A DNA stretch of 8,380 nucleotides from Actinomycetota bacterium (GTDB lineage Bacteria; Actinomycetota; Acidimicrobiia; Acidimicrobiales; Ilumatobacteraceae): contig WLTJ01000056.1 of assembly GCA_009705435.1 (NCBI GenBank), positions 1 through 8,380 of the forward strand, written 5' to 3'. Each line of letters opens with the position of its first letter. Within the stretch, counting starts at the first letter, position 1. Shown in pieces: positions 7,062 to 8,380 of the stretch. Made by a program: the position numbers and the translations under genes. The notes beneath the pieces were generated by a model. The model worked only from the letters and a program-made list of their open reading frames with translations. It was not told the origin of the DNA and did no database searches.

Positions 7062-7101
7062 TGAAAAGCGCAATATTCTCTGATAGCCCTGTTGGGACTT
7101 C

Positions 7102-7572
7102 ATGAGTATTGATCCAACCGTGCGTCCGGCGCATATCGTTGATATGTCAGTTGTGCTGGATTTGGATGCGCAGCATCGATCGGTTCTGTTGAATCAGCGT
7201 GGTGGCATTGCTTGGCTAGCGGAACATGCCCCATTAATAACACTTTCCCCGCAAGATGTCGTGGAGAGTAGTTTTGTTGGAGAAATTGATGGGGCAGTGA
7301 TTGGTTTTTTACGTGGCACGATTGACCACATTCCGGCTCGCGGCAAGGTCTATACCGTGGATCGGGTTTTCGTTGTTGAGCAAGCACGCCAACTTGGTTT
7401 CGGAGATGCGCTTTTAGCGGCAGCGATGGAACTCGCGATGTCAAACCAGTGCGTGGCAATCGAAGCAAATGCTCTGCCTGGTGATCGTGAAACAAAGAAC
7501 CTCTACGAACGAGCAGGAATTACCGCACGTAACATTATTGTTTCCCGGCCTCTCGGGTCGACGATTTACTGA
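7102..7572 (+). CDS. GNAT family N-acetyltransferase
   Basis: A 156-residue cytoplasmic protein, the usual length for a single GNAT domain, predicted to transfer an acetyl group from acetyl-CoA to an amine; the substrate is unknown. The central strand VYTVDRVFVV is followed by ARQLGFGDALL, whose R96-x-x-G99-x-G101 matches the acetyl-CoA pyrophosphate-binding loop (Q/RxxGxG/A). The later segment GDRETKNLYERAGITARNIIVSRPL fits the typical GNAT ending, in which an aromatic residue in the 'N.YE..GF' motif packs near CoA. ATG 7102 is preceded by a weak GGGA (7094-7097), only 4 bases away. It follows the acidic protein gene by 40 bases and may be co-transcribed with it. A TATTCT at 7074-7079 could serve as a -10 element, but the evidence is weak. 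Its TGA stop lies inside the end of the convergent crotonase gene, with a 7-base overlap. Confidence 0.85.
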   Translation: MSIDPTVRPAHIVDMSVVLDLDAQHRSVLLNQRGGIAWLAEHAPLITLSPQDVVESSFVGEIDGAVIGFLRGTIDHIPARGKVYTVDRVFVVEQARQLGFGDALLAAAMELAMSNQCVAIEANALPGDRETKNLYERAGITARNIIVSRPLGSTIY

Positions 7573-8351
7573 CCGGTCCAGTTCGGCATGCGCTTTTCGA
7601 TAAAAGCCGTGAGACCCTCTTTGGTGTCACCTGAAGCCATCACTTTGGCAAATTCTTGATTGGTCAAATCAATCAGTTCTTCATCCGTTTGATACGCCGC
7701 GGCCAATACGACCTTGCGACTTGCGTAGACGGCAAGTGGCGCGCAGGCAGTGATTTGTAGTGCCAACTTGCGAGCTTCGTTCATGGCTTCACCTGGGGCA
7801 ACGAGGCGAGAGATGAGACCTAATTGGAAGGCGCGCTCAGCGGGGAGAGGTTCGCCTGTCAAAATCATTTCCATAGCCGCGGCTTGACCAATGGCTCGCG
7901 GTAGTCGGAATAGTCCACCTGCTCCAGCGATGAGATTACGTTTCACTTCGGCCAAGCCGAATGACGAACGAGTCGTTGCGATCACTAGATCGGCCGCAAG
8001 AACAATTTCACAACCACCGGCTGTGGCGAGGCCATCAACGGCCACGATGATTGGCTTTCGGCGCTCGCGGTAGACAAAACCAGCGAACCCGCCGCGACGT
8101 GTGTTGATGTGAGCAGCCTGGCCGGAGTTGATTGCCTTGAGGTCTGCTCCGGCGCAAAAGACCGGACGCTCTTGGCCCTCTGTATTGGCAGTCAAAATAC
8201 CTACCCAGATCTCATCGTCAGCCTCAAGTTGATCAATTGCCGCTTCCATTGCTTGGGCAACATCGGCGTTGATGGCGTTACGCGCATCTGGACGGTTAAG
8301 GGTGATAATTCCGACGCGGCCGTCGGTGCTGTAGGTAACGATGTCGCTCAT
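7566..8351 (-). CDS. Enoyl-CoA hydratase/isomerase (crotonase) family protein
   Basis: A 261-residue crotonase-superfamily enzyme, typical in length, probably hydrating enoyl-CoA esters in fatty-acid or related acyl-CoA breakdown in the cytoplasm. The start is VGIITLNRPDARNAIN (residues 13-28). The first oxyanion-hole segment is FCAGADLKAI (65-74) and the second is GLATAGGCEIVLAADL (107-122). Glu115 corresponds to catalytic Glu144 of rat mitochondrial hydratase. Glu135 in SSFGLAEVK, twenty residues on, corresponds to Glu164, so both acid/base residues are present and hydratase activity is plausible. The C-terminus TAFIEKRMPNWTGQ is the usual 'F.EKR.P.W.G' ending. Substrate and exact reaction cannot be fixed from the sequence. 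The ATG at 8351-8349 has no clear Shine-Dalgarno sequence, but a TACGGT sits 7 bases upstream. The gene converges on the acetyltransferase, and their ends overlap. Confidence 0.92.
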   Translation of the reverse strand: MSDIVTYSTDGRVGIITLNRPDARNAINADVAQAMEAAIDQLEADDEIWVGILTANTEGQERPVFCAGADLKAINSGQAAHINTRRGGFAGFVYRERRKPIIVAVDGLATAGGCEIVLAADLVIATTRSSFGLAEVKRNLIAGAGGLFRLPRAIGQAAAMEMILTGEPLPAERAFQLGLISRLVAPGEAMNEARKLALQITACAPLAVYASRKVVLAAAYQTDEELIDLTNQEFAKVMASGDTKEGLTAFIEKRMPNWTGQ

Positions 8352-8358
8352 ACCATTG

Positions 8359-8364
8359 ACCGTA
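8359..8364 (-). promoter_or_regulatory. Possible -10 element for a leaderless crotonase transcript
   Basis: On the minus strand TACGGT fits TAnnnT and ends 7 bases before the crotonase ATG, so transcription would start almost at the start codon. This agrees with the lack of a Shine-Dalgarno sequence. The -35 region would lie near or beyond the window edge and cannot be judged. Confidence 0.25.
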
Positions 8365-8380
8365 GTAGCACCAGAGGTGC

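Noticed and set aside
7571..7578. Perfect 8-bp palindrome GACCGGTC at the convergent gene junction.
   Set aside because: With no loop it cannot fold as RNA, and an 8-bp palindrome is expected several tens of times by chance in a window this size. No protein-binding consensus was recognised.
7592..7607. Inverted repeat GCTTTT-CGAT-AAAAGC, 20 bases after the acetyltransferase stop.
   Set aside because: It has no T-run after it and encodes the conserved AFIEK stretch at the crotonase C-terminus, so protein coding explains it.

Overview
The window looks like ordinary chromosome from an actinobacterium. The best fit is the class Acidimicrobiia, possibly an aquatic lineage, because codon use and base composition look only moderately GC-rich by eye. 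The assignment rests on gene order and protein types: a tatC end directly followed by a HelY-type Ski2/Mtr4-like helicase is the actinobacterial arrangement (as in mycobacteria), and the very acidic protein with a C-terminal CxxC motif resembles the actinobacterial DUF4193 group. No mobile element, CRISPR array, tRNA or rRNA was seen. Intergenic space totals only about 300 bases.

Layout. Bases 1-300 hold the C-terminal end of TatC. Then come helY (339-2936), a short protein resembling the C-terminal domain of YegS/diacylglycerol-kinase-type lipid kinases that overlaps helY by an ATGA (2933-3553), and an M20-family amidohydrolase (3569-4765). All four are on the + strand, with gaps from a 4-base overlap to 38 bases, and probably form one operon. 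After 52 bases comes a 533-residue tandem-domain ThyX-like protein (4818-6419). A 126-base intergenic region carries a CRP/GlxR-like dyad and a possible -10 element, and leads to an acidic zinc-binding-type protein (6546-7061). A GNAT acetyltransferase (7102-7572) follows. Its end overlaps by 7 bases the end of a convergent enoyl-CoA hydratase/isomerase-family gene (7566-8351, - strand).

How the genes may work together. TatC exports folded proteins. HelY is a predicted RNA helicase. The lipid-kinase-like protein is translationally coupled to helY, but no shared pathway is evident. The M20 enzyme, acetyltransferase and crotonase look like independent metabolic genes.

The most interesting element is the ThyX-like protein. 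Its two halves each lack part of the ThyX active-site signature, and the parts retained are complementary, so it may build one composite site or may have taken a different role. No clearly new multi-gene system was found.
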